Source: BJGV01 sp964194745 (GTDB taxonomy: Bacteria > Pseudomonadota > Gammaproteobacteria > Burkholderiales > Nitrosomonadaceae). From it: a stretch of DNA of 64,000 nt. Within the stretch, counting starts at the first letter, position 1. Each line of letters opens with the position of its first letter. Shown here piece after piece: positions 63,490 through 64,000 of the stretch. The DNA lies in assembly GCA_965248035.1 (NCBI GenBank), contig OZ252054.1:1364001-1428000 (forward strand), read 5' to 3'. Both the position numbers and the translations under genes were made by a program. The notes under the pieces were generated by a model. It was not told where the DNA came from. It worked only from the letters and a program-made list of their open reading frames with translations, and did not search any database.

Positions 63490-63565
63490 GCCTTGGTAGC
63501 TCAGTGGATAGAGCGACCCCCTCCTAAGGGGTAGGCCGTACGTTCGATTCGTGCCCAGGGCGCCA
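63490..63565 (+). tRNA. tRNA-Arg (anticodon CCT)
   Basis: Cloverleaf complete by eye. Acceptor GCCTTGG pairs with CCAGGGC (one G-T). The D-arm is GCTC...GAGC. The anticodon arm is ACCCC-CTCCTAA-GGGGT with anticodon CCT. The T-arm is GTACG-TTCGATT-CGTGC. A CCA end is encoded (63563-63565). It reads AGG codons. Confidence 0.96.
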
Positions 63566-63777
63566 ACAAGGAGTTAGCATAATAGCTAGCCCCCTTTTCG
63601 GGGACACACCGGGGACACGATTGGTGTGGATAGAGTTAGTAAAAACCCACCATCGAAGAAAGTGGGATTGAGCAGACAGTATCGCTTCGACAAAACAACC
63701 GCCAAAGTAATGCGACAACAGACGATCACAAACATCATCAACAAGATTTGACGAAATACTTCTACCAACGCATTTAA

Positions 63778-64000
63778 TCACGCATACAGCTTATCAATCA
63801 ATTCTTCTAGCTTCCTACCTTCCTCTGTCGGACTGTGGTAGGCATCAAACCCATGCGTTTCTAACCGATCTGCACATAAGTCACTTAGCTCGTCCGATAC
63901 TTCATCCGGGATTAACTTCTCTTTTTTCGATGCCAGCTTATCGAATAGCTTAAGATGACTTTCTGACAATGAAAGCACTGTCTGCATAAAACGAATATCT
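63778..64000 (-). CDS. Hypothetical protein (possibly truncated by window end)
   Basis: A frame on the minus strand that ends at 63778 and stays open to the window edge; an internal ATG lies at 63987, giving 69 aa (MQTVLSLSESHLKLFDKL...). The product is acidic and helical in look (DEVSDELSDLCADRLETHG). No family is recognised. It lies beyond tRNA-Arg, so it could be part of an integrated element. Confidence 0.45.
   Translation of the reverse strand, partial: DIRFMQTVLSLSESHLKLFDKLASKKEKLIPDEVSDELSDLCADRLETHGFDAYHSPTEEGRKLEELIDKLYA

Noticed and set aside
63524..63781. Open frame on the minus strand ending in HESNVRPTP
   Set aside because: Its C-terminal part is the antisense translation of the tRNA-Arg gene, a well-known false gene.
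1..64000. CRISPR array
   Set aside because: No series of regularly spaced repeats was seen.

Overview
The window comes from a betaproteobacterial ammonia oxidiser of the Nitrosomonadaceae type. The evidence is an amoC-amoA-amoB operon on the minus strand (positions 23699-26787). Its products have the lengths and sequences of the Nitrosomonas-type enzyme (AmoA 276 aa, AmoB 421 aa, AmoC 269 aa). A standard proteobacterial replication-origin neighbourhood, rpmH/dnaA/dnaN/gyrB with parAB/rsmG/mnmGE/yidC, lies nearby. Base composition is moderate, with a slightly AT-rich look.

Layout. 1-3767: a polyamine ABC transporter operon (potABCD), cut by the window start. 4091-6546: a complete IS1595-family transposon with an 8-bp target duplication, carrying a DNA methyltransferase fused to a nuclease-like domain. 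6594-11266: mixed small genes (two ferredoxins, alpha/beta hydrolase, acetyltransferase, intradiol dioxygenase), one frameshifted secreted protein and several very small ORFs. 11294-17487: an AddAB-like helicase-nuclease pair. 17763-22716: PHP phosphoesterase, YciO/Sua5, M50 protease, trpS, scpA, scpB. 22804-26787: a ParA-like ATPase and, convergent to it, amoCAB. 27053-29820: a second, different IS1595-family transposon, with transposase, frameshifted methyltransferase, PmeII-like restriction enzyme and a small ORF. 29926-44077: parB, parA, rsmG, mnmG, two parS sites, mnmE, yidC, yidD, rnpA, rpmH, probable oriC, dnaA, dnaN, gyrB. 44166-63197: class III aminotransferase, glyA, nrdR, ribD, the regAB redox two-component pair, ribE-ribB-ribH-nusB-thiL-pgpA-pncC, recA-recX-alaS, trxB, a Smr protein and a peroxiredoxin. 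63490-64000: tRNA-Arg(CCT) and the edge of what may be an island.

The main discovery candidate is the pair of transposons at 4099-6538 and 27061-29812. Each has clear terminal inverted repeats (22 bp perfect, and 51 bp with one mismatch) flanked by perfect 8-bp direct repeats. Each has a promoter whose -35 hexamer lies in or at the edge of the inverted repeat. In each, the transposase gene overlaps the downstream methyltransferase by 4 nt. The cargos are unrelated (methyltransferase-nuclease fusion versus separate methyltransferase and PmeII-like endonuclease), so the same plan of transposase first, restriction-modification cargo second, occurs twice within 25 kb. The second methyltransferase is out of frame at a run of nine G residues, which could be phase variation, decay or a sequencing error.

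Other points of note are an extra segment of about 90-100 residues in alanyl-tRNA synthetase, an amo operon without amoED directly downstream, single-base frameshifts at homopolymers in recX and in a secreted-protein gene, and regAB embedded between ribD and ribE. All assignments were made by eye from motifs and family knowledge; no database search was run.
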